DNA of 64,000 nucleotides from Enhygromyxa salina. GTDB lineage: Bacteria > Myxococcota_A > Polyangia > Nannocystales > Nannocystaceae. The position numbers and the translations under genes were made by a program. Positions 17,895 through 27,065 of the stretch are shown piece by piece. The DNA is taken from positions 1-64,000 of the forward strand of contig NZ_PVNK01000146.1 in assembly GCF_002994615.1 (NCBI RefSeq), in the 5' to 3' direction. The notes beneath the pieces are model-generated. The model worked only from the letters and a program-made list of their open reading frames with translations. It was not told the origin of the DNA and did no database searches. Position 1 is the stretch's first letter. The number at the start of each line of letters is the position of its first letter.

Positions 17895-20800
17895 AGCGGC
17901 CGCCAGCTCCGAGCGCGCGCCCACCGGACAACCCGCTGACCGAGCGCAGGCCCGATCGTCGAGACCCCCGTCGCCGCGGCCGAGGCGACCACCGCCAGGG
18001 TCAGCCCGATCGGCCCAAGCGGCCGCGAGCCAAAGAACTGACTGACCCCCGGCGTCTCGACCAGGCCAAACAACAGCGCCGTCGAGCCGAGCCCGGCCGC
18101 GAGGACGATCGGGTCGCGGCCACCGATCGCCAGGGTCTGGCCGAGCTGCGATCCGACCAGGGTCAGCAACGCGACCGTGTCGGCCCGCTCGCGCGAGCCA
18201 GTCGCCCGCGCGACCCACCACGCGGTCGCGGTCGCGCCCGCGGTCACCGTCGCCCGCCACGCGATGTCACGGTCGAGGGCCGCACCGAGCGAGGCCTCGG
18301 GCCCCTCTCGCAAGAGCTGCTCGGGCGCGGTCCGGGGGGGGCGGCGCAGCGCGATCGCCAGGGCAGGGGCGGTGTCGGTCAGCAAGTTGACGAGCAGCAG
18401 CTGGCGGGCGTTGAGCGGCGAGCGGCCCTCGCTCAGGCCGCCGACGACGGTGAACGCGATCTCGCCGAGGTTGCCGCCGACGAGGAGCGCGACGGCGTCG
18501 CGGACCGATCGCCACAGCGCCCGGCCCTCGAGCACGGCGTCGACGAGGGTCTCGATCCGCTCGTCGGTCACGACCACGTCCGCGGCCCGACGCGCGGCCG
18601 GGGTCGCGCGCTCACCGAGGGCGATGCCGACGTCGGCGAGGCGGATCGCGGGGGCGTCGTTGGCCCCGTCGCCGGTCATGCCGACGACCCGGCCGCGGCG
18701 CTGAAAGGACTCGACGATGCGGACCTTCTGGGCCGGCGTGACCCGGGCGAACACGAGGGTGTGCTCGATCCGCGCGTCGAGGGCGGCGTCGTCGAGGCGC
18801 TCGAGCTCGGCGCCGGTCAGGGTCCCGCCCGGCTCGACCCCGGCGGCCGTCAAGCCGAGCTCGGCGGCGATCGCCTCCGCGGTGTGGGGGTGGTCGCCCG
18901 TGATCATCACGACGTCGACGCCGGCCCTGCGCAGCGCGTCGAGGGCCTGCTTGGCCGTGTCGCGGACGGTGTCGGCGAAGGCCACGAAGCCGCAAAAGCG
19001 CAGCTCGGCGATGTGGCGATCGGCGATGCGCGAGCGGGCCTCGAGCGGCCGCTCGGCCACGGCGAGGACCCGCAGGCCGCGACCCGCGAGGCGCGCTGCG
19101 GCGGCGCGAAGGGCCGCGCGTCGCTCGGGGTCGAGCGCCGCGGCCTCGGGCCCGATCGTGGTGCAGCGCGGGATCACCCGCTCGGGCGCGCCCTTGATGC
19201 TGATCAACTCGGGCCCGCCCTCGCGCTCACCGAGGCGACCGTGAACGGCGTGGTAGCCCCGACCCGGCTCGAAGGGCAGGGCGGACACGCGCTCGAAGCC
19301 CTCGTCGTCCGCGCGGCGGTGCAGGCCGACCGCGTGGGCGCCCTCGACGAGGGCGCGATCGGTCGCGTGGGGCAGGTTCTCGAGCTCGGCGCTCGGCGAG
19401 GCTCGGAGCGCGGCGCGCAAGACATCGCGGAGCCGGTCGTCGTCCGCGAGCTCGTCGAGCTCGGTCTCGCGGACGCCGTCGGACACGAAGCGCAGGCGGA
19501 TCTTGCCCTCGGTCAGGGTCCCGGTCTTGTCGGCGCACAAAACATTGACGCGGCCGAGGGCCTCGACGGCGCGGGGGTTTCGGACCAGGGCGCCACGCAG
19601 CGAGAGGCGGTGGGCGGCGCCGAGCTGGGCCATCGTCGCGAGCAGGGGCAGGCCTTCGGGCACGGCGGCGACGGCCAGCGAGACCCCGGACGAGATGACC
19701 TCGGACGGGGGCCGCTGGAGCGAGAGCCCCGAGGTCATCAGCACGAGGCCCGACAGCGCGGCGATCGGCGCGGTGAAGCTGGTCAGCGCGTCGAGCCGGG
19801 CCTCGACGCCGGTCTCGGGCGCGTGGCGGGCTCGGGCCTCGCTGCGCCGGACCTCGCTCTCGTCGCCGAGGGCGGTCACGACCGCGAGGCACTCGCCCGC
19901 GGCGACCGACGTGGCCTCGAACACCATCGAGCTGCGATCGGCGACGGCGGCCGCGAACGAGGGCGCGACCCGCTTGCTGACCGGGAGCGACTCGCCCGTC
20001 AGGCTCGACTCGTCGAGCTCGAGCCCGCGGGCCTCGATGATCCGCGCGTCGGCCGGGACGGCGTCACCGGCCTCGAGCACCACCACGTCGCCGACCACGA
20101 GCTCGTCGAGCCCGATCACGAGCTCGTGTCCGCCCCGGCGGACACGGACGCTCGCGACCTCCGACGTGTCGAGGGCCCCGATCGCGCGATCGGTCCGATA
20201 GCGCTGGACCGCCCCGACCCCGGCGTTGAGCCCGACGACGGTCGCGATCATCGCCGAGTCGATCAGCGAGCCGGTCAGCGCCGCGAGCCCGGCCCCGGCG
20301 ACGAGCACGGGCGCGAGCGGGTTGGCGAGCTCCTCGGCGGCCATCTCGGCGAAGCGCGACCAGGCGCTTGGGGTGACGACGGGGGGTCGACGCTTGGCTC
20401 GGGCGAGCTCGGGATCGAGGCCGGCGCGCGAGCTCGACAGGCGCTCGAGCACCTGATCGACCTCGAGGGCGTGCCACGGGGTCGGGTCGCTCGGCGCCCG
20501 CGCGCGAGCGGGCCGGACGCTGCGAGCGAGGCGGACGCTGTTGGCCATGGCCAACAGCGCGGTCGCGTTGGCTGCCATCATGACCCGCCGGACCGTGCGC
20601 TCTCGGATCCCGCTGACCGACAAGACCAGCCCGGACATGGCCTCGACCATGGCCAGGTACACGGCCTGCTGCGAGGCGATCTTCGCGGCGTGCACGGCCT
20701 CGATCAGGGTCTCGGCGTCGGCGAAGCCCCGCGCGCAGAGGACCGTCGCGCCCCACGGGGTCGGGGCGTCGGGATCGCACAGCCCGACGCCGAGGTCGGC

Positions 20801-22291
20801 GGCGGCGAGGGCCGGCGTCGGTCCGTTGCTGACCAGGGCCACGCCGTGACCGTCGCGCTGAAGGGTCCGGATCGACTCGAGCAGGCGATCGCCCGCGACG
20901 ACCGTGCGATCGGGCCGGAGCCAGTCGTGCTCGTCGACATCACCCGCGCAGATCAGCTGGAGCTCGGCCCGGCGCACGGCGGCGACGAAGCCCTCGATCG
21001 CCGGGTCGGGCATCGGGATCAGCGAGATCAGGGCCCCGAGCTCGCCGCGATGCTCGAGGCCGAGGACCAGGCCGCCAGGCTCGCGCAGGGCCGCGACCCG
21101 CTGGTCGAGCTGGGCGTCGATCTCGGTCGCGGCTCGCGGGCGCAGCTCGTCGATCGGGCCGATGCGCCACTTGCCCTCGTCGCGCAGCGCGTCGGGGTGG
21201 GCCATGTCGAGCAGGCGCATGGTGTTGCGCCTCGCGTCGCGCTCGTTGAAGCCGTTGACCGCGAGGATCGCCTCGACCCGGACCCCGCGCGGTCGCATCA
21301 AGCTCGCCGGGACCACGACCGCGTCGATCCGGTCGAGCGAGCGAAGGACGCAGGGGTCGGTGACGACGGTGCCGTGGCGCGCGAGGGCGTGACCGAGGTC
21401 CGCGGCGAAGGCGTCGCGCCCGAGCAGCGCGGGCTTGGGCACGCCGCCGAACACCGAGGCCGTCGAGCTGGCGAGATCTCGACTTGCGACGAAGCTGAAC
21501 CCGAACGCGCCCGCGGTCGCCGCGAGGGCGCGGCTGGTGTAGTGCTCGATCGGTCCTCGCGGGGCGGGCCCGGGTCGGGTCCTGGTCGTCGTGGCTGCCC
21601 GCGGGTGATCGTCGGCCACGGCGCCGAGGGTCGGCTCGGCCGTGGACCAGGCGTCACGCTGGGCGGCGTGCTCGCGCATGCGCAGCGCCCGACTGGCCGC
21701 GTCGACGATCGGGCCGGTCATGCCCTGGAGCAGGGCCTGGCTGAGCGAGGACGCCACGTGCAGCGCGACCTCGGCTCGCGCGGGCCCGATCCGCTGCTCG
21801 ATGCGCTCGCGCAGCGAGGGCACGAACTCGATCAGGGAGGTCAGCGCGGCGACGTCGAGCTCGGCCGGGACCGTCGGGATCCGCAGCGCTCGCAGGCCCA
21901 GGCCGAGCCCGACCACGACGACGTCGGCCGCCATCTCCGCCGCCGCGCGCAGGAGCGGCTCGGGGTCGCCGGGGAAGGCTCGGCGACCCTCCCAGCCGAC
22001 CGGGCCGCCGAGGCCAAACTCGAGCTCGACCGCGTCGATGGCCGCGAGCAGGGGCTCGACGCCGAGGCGCTCGCCGTCGAGGCCGATCACGACCCGAGCG
22101 AGGGCCGCGTTGATCCGAACCCACGCGACCCCGGGCACGGCCTCCAGCGCCTCACGCAGGCGCGGCTCGAAGCCCTCGGCGTCGGCGATCCGAAGCTCGA
22201 CGTAGGCTCGCTGCTCGCCAACCCACGCGCGTCGGTGAAGGCGCGCGTCGGCCCAGGCTTCGCGCAGTCGGTGGGGCCAGTCGCCGAGCAT
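17876..22291 (-). CDS. Large cation-transporting P-type ATPase (CtpI/CtpH-like) with degenerate N-terminal ATPase copy
   Basis: Protein of 1471 aa, about 1.6 times the normal P2-type ATPase length. The C-terminal ~830 residues are a complete pump: TGES (SLTGESLPVSKR), AVPEGLPLLA in the ion-binding helix, DKTGTLTEG with the phosphorylated Asp921, KGAPERVIPRC, MITGDHPHTAEA, and GMTGDGANDAPAI. The N-terminal part has a ferredoxin-like domain (residues 1-70) and a second, decayed ATPase-like module in which SLDRIDAVVVPASLMRP stands where the DKTGT motif should be and LVSNGPTPALAAADLG where GDGANDA should be. The ATG at 22291 gives MLGDWPHRLREAW. Substrate unknown; mycobacterial CtpI/CtpH have a similar doubled layout. 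Confidence 0.9.
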   Translation of the reverse strand: MLGDWPHRLREAWADARLHRRAWVGEQRAYVELRIADAEGFEPRLREALEAVPGVAWVRINAALARVVIGLDGERLGVEPLLAAIDAVELEFGLGGPVGWEGRRAFPGDPEPLLRAAAEMAADVVVVGLGLGLRALRIPTVPAELDVAALTSLIEFVPSLRERIEQRIGPARAEVALHVASSLSQALLQGMTGPIVDAASRALRMREHAAQRDAWSTAEPTLGAVADDHPRAATTTRTRPGPAPRGPIEHYTSRALAATAGAFGFSFVASRDLASSTASVFGGVPKPALLGRDAFAADLGHALARHGTVVTDPCVLRSLDRIDAVVVPASLMRPRGVRVEAILAVNGFNERDARRNTMRLLDMAHPDALRDEGKWRIGPIDELRPRAATEIDAQLDQRVAALREPGGLVLGLEHRGELGALISLIPMPDPAIEGFVAAVRRAELQLICAGDVDEHDWLRPDRTVVAGDRLLESIRTLQRDGHGVALVSNGPTPALAAADLGVGLCDPDAPTPWGATVLCARGFADAETLIEAVHAAKIASQQAVYLAMVEAMSGLVLSVSGIRERTVRRVMMAANATALLAMANSVRLARSVRPARARAPSDPTPWHALEVDQVLERLSSSRAGLDPELARAKRRPPVVTPSAWSRFAEMAAEELANPLAPVLVAGAGLAALTGSLIDSAMIATVVGLNAGVGAVQRYRTDRAIGALDTSEVASVRVRRGGHELVIGLDELVVGDVVVLEAGDAVPADARIIEARGLELDESSLTGESLPVSKRVAPSFAAAVADRSSMVFEATSVAAGECLAVVTALGDESEVRRSEARARHAPETGVEARLDALTSFTAPIAALSGLVLMTSGLSLQRPPSEVISSGVSLAVAAVPEGLPLLATMAQLGAAHRLSLRGALVRNPRAVEALGRVNVLCADKTGTLTEGKIRLRFVSDGVRETELDELADDDRLRDVLRAALRASPSAELENLPHATDRALVEGAHAVGLHRRADDEGFERVSALPFEPGRGYHAVHGRLGEREGGPELISIKGAPERVIPRCTTIGPEAAALDPERRAALRAAAARLAGRGLRVLAVAERPLEARSRIADRHIAELRFCGFVAFADTVRDTAKQALDALRRAGVDVVMITGDHPHTAEAIAAELGLTAAGVEPGGTLTGAELERLDDAALDARIEHTLVFARVTPAQKVRIVESFQRRGRVVGMTGDGANDAPAIRLADVGIALGERATPAARRAADVVVTDERIETLVDAVLEGRALWRSVRDAVALLVGGNLGEIAFTVVGGLSEGRSPLNARQLLLVNLLTDTAPALAIALRRPPRTAPEQLLREGPEASLGAALDRDIAWRATVTAGATATAWWVARATGSRERADTVALLTLVGSQLGQTLAIGGRDPIVLAAGLGSTALLFGLVETPGVSQFFGSRPLGPIGLTLAVVASAAATGVSTIGPALGQRVVRWARARSWRPLQRRRS

Positions 22292-22455
22292 GTCAGCAGC
22301 CAAGCACGGGCGCTCGCGGGCGCAAATGTAGGCTTTGCGCGCGACGCAGGCTGACGCGGGCCCTGGGGACGGGCGCGTGGGTGCGCTCGGCTTCGCACAC
22401 CGCGAGGCGTTGTCGCGCCCGCGACCCGAGAGTAGGGTGCGCGCCACGAGCCCAC

Positions 22456-23472
22456 ATGCGCTTTGACAACGTCTCGATCTGCGCCGTCGCCCACGTCGAC
22501 GCGCCCCACCGGGTGACCTCGGCCGAGCTCGAGGGGCGGCTCGCGGGAACCATGAAGCGGCTCCGCGTTCCGAAGGGCCTGCTCGAGGGGCTCAGCGGGA
22601 TCACGGCCCGGAGGATGTGGACCGCAGGCACCAAGCCCTCGGACGCGGCCACGCTCGCGGCCGAGCGGGCGATCGCGGCCGCCGACATCGATCCGCAGCG
22701 CCTCGGCATCCTGATCAACACCTCGGTCTGCCGCGACTACGTCGAGCCCTCGACCGCGTGCCTGGTCCACGCCAAGCTCGGGCTCGCGCCGGGCTGCATC
22801 AACTTCGACGTCGGCAACGCGTGCCTCGGCTTCCTCAACGGCATGGAGATCATCGGCAACATGATCGAGCGCGGCCAGGTCGACTACGGGATCGTGGTCG
22901 ACGGCGAGGACAGCCGCTTCGTGGTCGACAAGACGATCGAGCGCCTGTCCGCCGCGAGCGTCGAACAGCCGGCCTTTTGGGCCAATTTCGCCACGCTGAC
23001 CCTGGGCTCGGCCGGGGTCGCGATGATCCTCGCGCGCGCGGACCTCGTCAAAGACGGGCACCGGTTCCTCGGCGGGGTCACGGTCGCGGCGACCGAGCAC
23101 AGCGATCTGTGTCGCGGCCAGGTCGACCGGATGGAGACCAACTCCGGCGATCTCCTGAGCTCGGGCCTGAGCCTGGCCCGGCGCGCGTGGGAGGCCGCCG
23201 GGCGCGAGCTCGGCTGGACCCCCGGCGTGCTCGACGAGTACGTGATCCACCAGGTCAGCAAGGTCCACACCGACAAGCTCCGGGCGGCGTTCGAGATCGG
23301 CGCCGACAAGCTGCTCGCGACCTATCCCGAGTACGGTAACGTCGGCCCGGCCGGGGTCCCGCTGGTGCTGTCGAAGGCCGCGGAGCTCGGTCGGCTCGCG
23401 CGAGGCGATCGCGTCGCGCTGATGGGCATCGGCTCGGGCCTCAACTGCGCGATGGCCGAAATTGTCTGGTAG
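22456..23472 (+). CDS. oleA: OleA, thiolase-fold fatty acyl condensing enzyme
   Basis: Protein of 338 aa that joins two fatty acyl-CoA molecules head to head into a beta-keto acid, the first step of long-chain olefin synthesis. Features: FabH-like fold; YVEPSTACLVHAKLGL with the OleA Glu (Glu97) that acts across the dimer; FDVGNACLGFLNGM with nucleophile Cys123; IHQVSKVHTDKL with His; and GNVGPAGVPLVL with Asn. The start MRFDNVSICA at 22456 lies 164 bp from the divergent P-type ATPase start. It is the first gene of a complete oleABCD operon, with only 4 nt to oleB. The presence of all four partners makes OleA much more likely than KAS III. Confidence 0.93.
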   Translation: MRFDNVSICAVAHVDAPHRVTSAELEGRLAGTMKRLRVPKGLLEGLSGITARRMWTAGTKPSDAATLAAERAIAAADIDPQRLGILINTSVCRDYVEPSTACLVHAKLGLAPGCINFDVGNACLGFLNGMEIIGNMIERGQVDYGIVVDGEDSRFVVDKTIERLSAASVEQPAFWANFATLTLGSAGVAMILARADLVKDGHRFLGGVTVAATEHSDLCRGQVDRMETNSGDLLSSGLSLARRAWEAAGRELGWTPGVLDEYVIHQVSKVHTDKLRAAFEIGADKLLATYPEYGNVGPAGVPLVLSKAAELGRLARGDRVALMGIGSGLNCAMAEIVW

Positions 23473-23476
23473 CTCC

Positions 23477-24367
23477 ATGGACGTCCCCAAGCGCCTCTAT
23501 CCCTTCGCCGAGCACTGGCTCGAGCTCGAGCCCGGGGTCCGTATGCACTACGTCGACGAGGGCCCGCGCGACGGCCCCGTGGTCGTGATGCTCCACGGCA
23601 ACCCGACCTGGTCGTTCTACTGGCGCCGACTGATCAAGGCGCTCGCGCCGACGCACCGGGTCATCGCCCCCGATCACATCGGCTGCGGCAAGTCCGACAA
23701 GCCCGACGACGAGCGCTACCCCTACACGATCACCCGGCGGATCGCCGACGTCGAGCGCCTCGTCGAGTCGCTCGCGCTGCGCGACCTGACCTTGATGGTC
23801 CACGACTGGGGCGGGATGATCGGCATGGGCTGGGCCCACCGCCACCCCGAGCTGGTCACGCGCCTGGTCCTGCTCAACACCGCGGCCTTCGGGCTGCCGC
23901 CGACCAAGCGGATGCCCGCGTCGCTGTGGCTGGCGCGCAACACCGGGCTCGGCGCGGTCCTGGTCCGGGGCTTCAACGCGTTCGCGCGCGGGGCCACGCG
24001 CCTGTGCGTGACCCGGCGGCCGCTCCCGGCCGAGATCCGCGAGGCCCTGTGCGCGCCCTACGACAGCTGGGACAACCGTCGCGCGGTCCTGCGCTTCGTC
24101 CAAGACATCCCCCTGCGCCCGGGCGACCCGGGCTTCGAGCTGCTCGGCGAGGTCGGTGACGCGCTCGGGCAGTTCGACGATCGGCCCACGCTGATCTGCT
24201 GGGGCCTGCGCGACTTCGTGTTCGACGAGCACTTCTTGCGCGTGTGGGAGCAGAAGCTGCCGAGCGCCGACGTCCACCGCTTCGCGGACTCCGGCCACTA
24301 CGTGCTCGAGGACGCCGGCGAAGAGATCGAGGGCCTGGTCCTGCGCTTTTTGGGGGTCGCTGGGTGA
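23477..24367 (+). CDS. oleB: OleB, beta-lactone decarboxylase (haloalkane-dehalogenase-like alpha/beta hydrolase)
   Basis: Alpha/beta hydrolase of 296 aa. It carries VVMLHGNPTWSFYWR (oxyanion region), VHDWGGMIGMG with nucleophile Asp110 as in haloalkane dehalogenases, a helical cap, and DSGHYVLEDAGEE with the catalytic His. In the Ole pathway this enzyme decarboxylates the beta-lactone made by OleC to the cis-olefin. On its own it would be annotated as a haloalkane dehalogenase; the operon context settles the role. It starts 4 nt after the oleA stop and overlaps oleC by 4 nt. Confidence 0.93.
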   Translation: MDVPKRLYPFAEHWLELEPGVRMHYVDEGPRDGPVVVMLHGNPTWSFYWRRLIKALAPTHRVIAPDHIGCGKSDKPDDERYPYTITRRIADVERLVESLALRDLTLMVHDWGGMIGMGWAHRHPELVTRLVLLNTAAFGLPPTKRMPASLWLARNTGLGAVLVRGFNAFARGATRLCVTRRPLPAEIREALCAPYDSWDNRRAVLRFVQDIPLRPGDPGFELLGEVGDALGQFDDRPTLICWGLRDFVFDEHFLRVWEQKLPSADVHRFADSGHYVLEDAGEEIEGLVLRFLGVAG

Positions 24368-26076
24368 GCTCGACGATGCCCGACTACTCGCTCGAGGGCG
24401 AGCTGCCCTTCGAGCCCCCGACCGTCGCCGCCATGCTCCCGCGCATGGCCGCAGCCCAGCCCGACGCGACCGCGATCTACTTCCCGACCAGGCACCGCGA
24501 CAACAAGGGCCGGGTCGAGTACCTGGAGGTCAGCTACCGCGAGCTCGACGAGCGCAGCGATCGGATCGCGGCGGGTCTGCACGCGGTCGGGATCGGCCGG
24601 GGCGATCGCGCCGCGCTGATGGTCAAGCCGAGCCCCGAGCTCTTCGCCCTGAGCTTCGCGATGTTCAAGGCTGGCGTGGTCCCGGTCATGATCGATCCGG
24701 GCCTCGGCATGCGCGGGCTCGGGGCCTGCCTCGCGCGGGCCCAGCCGAGCGCCTTCATTGGGATCCCCGTCGCCCACGCGGCTCGGATCGCGCTCGGCTG
24801 GGGGCGCGAGACGATCGAGCAGATCGTCAGCGTCGGCGGCTTCGGCCTCGGCGGGCACACGCTCGAGCGGGTCGAGGCGCTCGGGGCCGCGCGGCTGGAG
24901 GCCGGCGAGCGCCCGGGCTCGACGGGCCCCGACGAGCTCGCCGCGATCCTGTTCACGAGCGGCAGCACCGGGTCGCCCAAGGGCGTGGTCTACCGCCACC
25001 GCAACTTCGTCGCCCAGGTCTCGGCGATCCGCGCGATGTTCGGCATCGAGCCGGGCGAGGTCGACCTCCCGACCTTCCCGCTGTTCGCCCTGTTCGATCC
25101 GGCCCTGGGCATGACGACGGTGCTGCCCGACATGGACGCCTCGAAGCCCGCGCGCGTCGACCCGCGCAACATCATCGCGCCGATCGAGCGCTTCGGCGTC
25201 ACCACGATGTTCGGGTCTCCGGCCCTGCTCAACACCGTCGGCCGCTACGGCGAGCGCGAGGGGGTGAAGCTGCCGAGCCTGCGCCGGGTCATCGCCGCCG
25301 GGGCGCCGCTGCCGGCCAAGACCATGCGGCGCTGGCACGCGATGCTGAGCGAGGGCGCCGACCTGTTCCCGCCCTACGGCGCGACCGAGTCGCTGCCGGT
25401 CGCGTGCCTGGCCTGCCGCGAGATCCTCGCCGAGACCTGGGCCGAGACCGAGGGCGGCGCGGGCGTGTGCGTGGGCGAGCCCGTGCCCGCGATCGAGGTC
25501 CGGATCATCGAGATCCGCGACGACGCGATCGAGCGCTGGACCGACGATCTGCTCGTGCCCGACGGCGAGGTCGGCGAGATCACCGTGCGCGGGCGGATGG
25601 TCACCGCGGCCTACTTCAACGATGAGGCCAACACGGCCAGGGCCAAGATCCCCGACGGTGATCGGGTCTGGCACCGGATGGGTGACGTCGGCTGGCGCGA
25701 CGCGCAGGGCCGGATCTGGTTTTGCGGCCGCAAGTCCCACCGCGTGACCCCGAGCGCGGGCCCGACGATGTTCACGGTGTCGAGCGAGAAGGTGTTCGAC
25801 GCCCACGCCGACGTGTATCGAAGCGCGCTGGTCGGGCCGCGGCAGGGGCCGACCTTGTGCGTCGAGCTCGAGCCCGGGGTCACGCGCCCGTGGGCCGCGA
25901 TCGAGGCCGAGCTGCGCGAGCTCGCTGCGCGCGAGCGTGGCCACGCCCTCGGGCTCGAGCGGATCGAGCACTACCTGCGCTACGACGCGCGCGGCGGGTT
26001 CCCGGTCGACATCCGCCACAACGCCAAGATCGGGCGCGAGAAGCTGCGGGCCTGGGCCGAGGGGCGGCTGCGATGA
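24364..26076 (+). CDS. oleC: OleC, beta-lactone synthetase (AMP-dependent ligase fold)
   Basis: Adenylate-forming enzyme of 570 aa that converts the beta-hydroxy acid from OleD into a beta-lactone. Motifs: ILFTSGSTGSPKGVVYRH (AMP-binding P-loop), FPPYGATESLPVA (A5 motif), RMGDVGWRDAQGRIWFCGRK (A7/A8 hinge) and a C-terminal HNAKIGREKL segment with the A10 lysine region. The GTG at 24364 gives VSSTMPDY and overlaps the oleB stop (GTGA) with a G-run upstream; the internal ATG at 24376 is an alternative start. It overlaps oleD by 4 nt (ATGA). Confidence 0.92.
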   Translation: MSSTMPDYSLEGELPFEPPTVAAMLPRMAAAQPDATAIYFPTRHRDNKGRVEYLEVSYRELDERSDRIAAGLHAVGIGRGDRAALMVKPSPELFALSFAMFKAGVVPVMIDPGLGMRGLGACLARAQPSAFIGIPVAHAARIALGWGRETIEQIVSVGGFGLGGHTLERVEALGAARLEAGERPGSTGPDELAAILFTSGSTGSPKGVVYRHRNFVAQVSAIRAMFGIEPGEVDLPTFPLFALFDPALGMTTVLPDMDASKPARVDPRNIIAPIERFGVTTMFGSPALLNTVGRYGEREGVKLPSLRRVIAAGAPLPAKTMRRWHAMLSEGADLFPPYGATESLPVACLACREILAETWAETEGGAGVCVGEPVPAIEVRIIEIRDDAIERWTDDLLVPDGEVGEITVRGRMVTAAYFNDEANTARAKIPDGDRVWHRMGDVGWRDAQGRIWFCGRKSHRVTPSAGPTMFTVSSEKVFDAHADVYRSALVGPRQGPTLCVELEPGVTRPWAAIEAELRELAARERGHALGLERIEHYLRYDARGGFPVDIRHNAKIGREKLRAWAEGRLR

Positions 26077-27065
26077 CCGTGCTGGTGACCGGGGGCGGCG
26101 GCTTCATTGGCAAGTCGATCCTTCGGGCCCTGCTCGATCGCGGGCAACGGGTTCGGAGCCTGTGTCGCGGCGACTACCCGTGGCTGCGCGAGTGGGGCGT
26201 CGACGTTCACCGCGGCGACGTCGCCGACGCCGACGCGGTCTCGCGGGCCGTCGCGGGCTGTGAGGCGGTGTTTCACACGGCCGCGCGCGTCGACATCTGG
26301 GGCCCCTACGAGGCGTTCTACGCGACCAACACCCTCGGCACCCGCCACGTGATCGAGGCCTGCCGGGCCCACGGCGTGGCCAAGCTGATCTACACGAGCA
26401 CGCCGAGCGTGGTCCACGGCGGCGACGCGGTCTCGGGGGTCGACGAGTCGGCGCCCTATCCCGATCACTTCGAGGCCCACTACCCGGCGACCAAGGCCCT
26501 CGCCGAGCGCGAGGTCCTCGCGGCCAACGGCCCGGAGCTGGCCACGGTGGCGATCCGCCCCCACCTCGTCTGGGGCCCGGGCGACAGCTCGATGATGCCG
26601 CGGGTCGTCGCCAAGGCCCGCGCGGGTCGGGTCCGGATGATCGGCGCGCCCCAGAAGATCGACACGGTCTACATCGACAACGCCGTCGACGCGCACCTCG
26701 GCGCCCTCGACCGGCTCGAGCCCGGGGCGGCGCTCGCCGGCCGGGCCTACTTCGTGACCCAGGGGGAGCCCCTCGAGGGTCCGGCGTTCATCAACGATCT
26801 GCTCGGCGCCGCCGGGCTGCCCCCGGTCACCAAGACGATCTCGGTCGCCAAGGCCCGCGCCGCCGCCACCGTGATCGAGGGCCTGTGGCGGCTGCTGGGG
26901 ATCAAGGCCGAGCCACCGCTGACGCGCTTTGTCGTCAGCCAGCTGTCCACGGCGCACTGGTACGACATCTCGGCCGCGCGCCGCGACCTCGGCTACGCGC
27001 CGAAGGTCTCTTACGACGAAGGTATGGAGCGACTACGAACATGGGTCCGCGAACATCCAATTTGA
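26073..27065 (+). CDS. oleD: OleD, NADPH-dependent 2-alkyl-3-ketoacid reductase (extended SDR)
   Basis: Protein of 330 aa that reduces the OleA beta-keto acid to the beta-hydroxy acid. TGGGGFIGKSILRALLDRG is the Rossmann dinucleotide motif, YTSTPSVVHGG and HYPATKALAE carry the Ser and YxxxK catalytic residues, and RPHLVWGPGD is shared with 3-beta-HSD/OleD-type reductases. The start is coupled to oleC through an ATGA overlap, and the end overlaps the desaturase gene by 25 bp. It completes the oleABCD set. Confidence 0.93.
   Translation: MTVLVTGGGGFIGKSILRALLDRGQRVRSLCRGDYPWLREWGVDVHRGDVADADAVSRAVAGCEAVFHTAARVDIWGPYEAFYATNTLGTRHVIEACRAHGVAKLIYTSTPSVVHGGDAVSGVDESAPYPDHFEAHYPATKALAEREVLAANGPELATVAIRPHLVWGPGDSSMMPRVVAKARAGRVRMIGAPQKIDTVYIDNAVDAHLGALDRLEPGAALAGRAYFVTQGEPLEGPAFINDLLGAAGLPPVTKTISVAKARAAATVIEGLWRLLGIKAEPPLTRFVVSQLSTAHWYDISAARRDLGYAPKVSYDEGMERLRTWVREHPI

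Noticed and set aside
22456-23472. 3-oxoacyl-ACP synthase III (FabH) for fatty acid synthesis
   Set aside because: The OleA-type YVEPST segment and the complete oleBCD set downstream support OleA.
23477-24367. Haloalkane dehalogenase
   Set aside because: The sequence alone would suggest it, but the position between oleA and oleC with coupled starts fits OleB much better.
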